Shown here piece after piece: positions 63,535-64,000 of a DNA stretch of 64,000 bases (the stretch's first letter is position 1; each line of letters opens with the position of its first letter). Location: the NCBI RefSeq assembly GCF_900100115.1, contig NZ_FNKL01000002.1, forward strand, positions 496,001-560,000. The letters run 5' to 3'. Source of the stretch: Chryseobacterium soldanellicola (GTDB taxonomy: Bacteria; Bacteroidota; Bacteroidia; Flavobacteriales; Weeksellaceae). Position numbers and translations under genes: made by a program. The notes under the pieces are model-generated. The model was not told the DNA's origin and did no database searches. It was given only the letters and a program-made list of their open reading frames with translations.

Positions 63535-64000
63535 ATGAGAGCTTACAACACCAAACATTTCCTGAAAATATTGTTCAGTTTACATAAAACCGATACACTG
63601 AAAATCCTTTTCCCAAGTATGGTTCTTGTCGGATTGTATTCCTGGGGCATTCAATACCTGGAGGTAGAATACTTTCATCTTACTTCAAAATCAGCGGTCA
63701 GTAATGTTGGCTTATTCCATTCTTTACTGGGTTTTGTGCTTTCTTTATTGTTGGTTTTCAGGACAAACACGGCTTATGACAGATGGTGGGAAGGACGTAA
63801 ACTTTGGGGAAAACTGGTGAATGACACACGAAATTTCGCTATAAAAATCAATACTATTTTAATTGATGACAGGCAAGATGCCGAGCAAATTGCACGATAT
63901 TTAAAGTTTTTTCCTCACTTTTTAGCCAAACATCTTTCTCAGGAATCAACAAGGCTGGCTTTAGATGAAGATTATTCAGAAATCGAACAAGCTCTGAAAC
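63535..64000 (+). CDS. Bestrophin-family ion channel (N-terminal part)
   Basis: The frame opens at ATG 63535 and is open at the window edge, giving 155 residues. HKTDTLKILFPSMVLVGLYSWGIQYLEVEY, LFHSLLGFVLSLLLVFRTNTAYDRWWEGRKLWGKLVNDTRN (the highly conserved first transmembrane and RTNTAYDRWWE motif) identify the bacterial bestrophin (YneE/UPF0187) family, pentameric chloride or cation channels of the inner membrane. A TATCTTTG box lies at 63510-63517. The C-terminal half is outside the window. Confidence 0.9.
   Translation, partial: MRAYNTKHFLKILFSLHKTDTLKILFPSMVLVGLYSWGIQYLEVEYFHLTSKSAVSNVGLFHSLLGFVLSLLLVFRTNTAYDRWWEGRKLWGKLVNDTRNFAIKINTILIDDRQDAEQIARYLKFFPHFLAKHLSQESTRLALDEDYSEIEQALK

Noticed and set aside
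1..64000. CRISPR array, tRNA or rRNA genes
   Set aside because: No regularly spaced identical repeats, cloverleaf-like sequences with CCA-type ends or rRNA motifs were noticed by eye; a dedicated scan was not possible.

Overview
The window is low-GC chromosomal DNA from a Bacteroidota bacterium, most probably Chryseobacterium or a close relative in Weeksellaceae. Evidence: T9SS type A C-terminal sorting domains, an S46 dipeptidyl peptidase, HflX, MutS and SufD of flavobacterial type, no Shine-Dalgarno sites, TAnnTTTG-like promoter boxes, and many small Sec-secreted proteins starting MKK and ending the signal in SAQ or FSQ. No tRNA, rRNA, CRISPR array, transposase or integrase was recognised.

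Layout. 1-2.5 kb: end of sufC, sufD and a DUF3078 outer-membrane protein. 2.8-8.9 kb: rhomboid protein, a dprA gene broken by an in-frame stop, gdhA, two small secreted proteins, a YkgJ-type Cys-cluster protein and a Kir-like channel. 8.9-11.5 kb: an AT-rich accessory stretch with three orphan genes (one DUF6624, one lipoprotein) and repeated intergenic motifs. 11.5-17.7 kb: truncated haemoglobin, CaCA antiporter, AlkD-like protein, CPA1 antiporter, hflX. 18-22.5 kb: LytTR regulator with an altered receiver site and a secreted/surface gene cluster. 22.5-27.3 kb: META-domain protein, S46 peptidase, T9SS protein. 27.3-38.1 kb: an Rhs/YD-repeat toxin locus: a secreted YD partner, a full-length DUF6443/Rhs protein with toxin tip and immunity gene, then three orphan Rhs tips, each followed by its own presumed immunity gene. 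38.2-40.8 kb: comM (yifB) split by a solitary MrcB_N-HNH endonuclease gene. 41-46.8 kb: T9SS protein, ECF sigma factor with its partner, CsaA-like protein, exonuclease, SufT-like protein. 47-63.3 kb: mostly housekeeping genes (sulfurtransferase, HMG-CoA lyase, pepT, thiL, thioredoxin-fold proteins, mutS) plus a 48-residue Cys-rich bacteriocin-like peptide gene. 63.5 kb to the end: start of a bestrophin gene.

How it fits together. The most striking feature is inter-strain conflict and DNA exchange. The Rhs locus looks like a toxin-switching reservoir: orphan tips keep stretches of Rhs core that match each other over about 130-150 bp and so could recombine. Separately, two genes for handling incoming transforming DNA, dprA and comM, are both disrupted, comM by a gene that itself looks like a modification-dependent restriction enzyme. 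Removing the inserted block restores a seamless 511-residue ComM frame.
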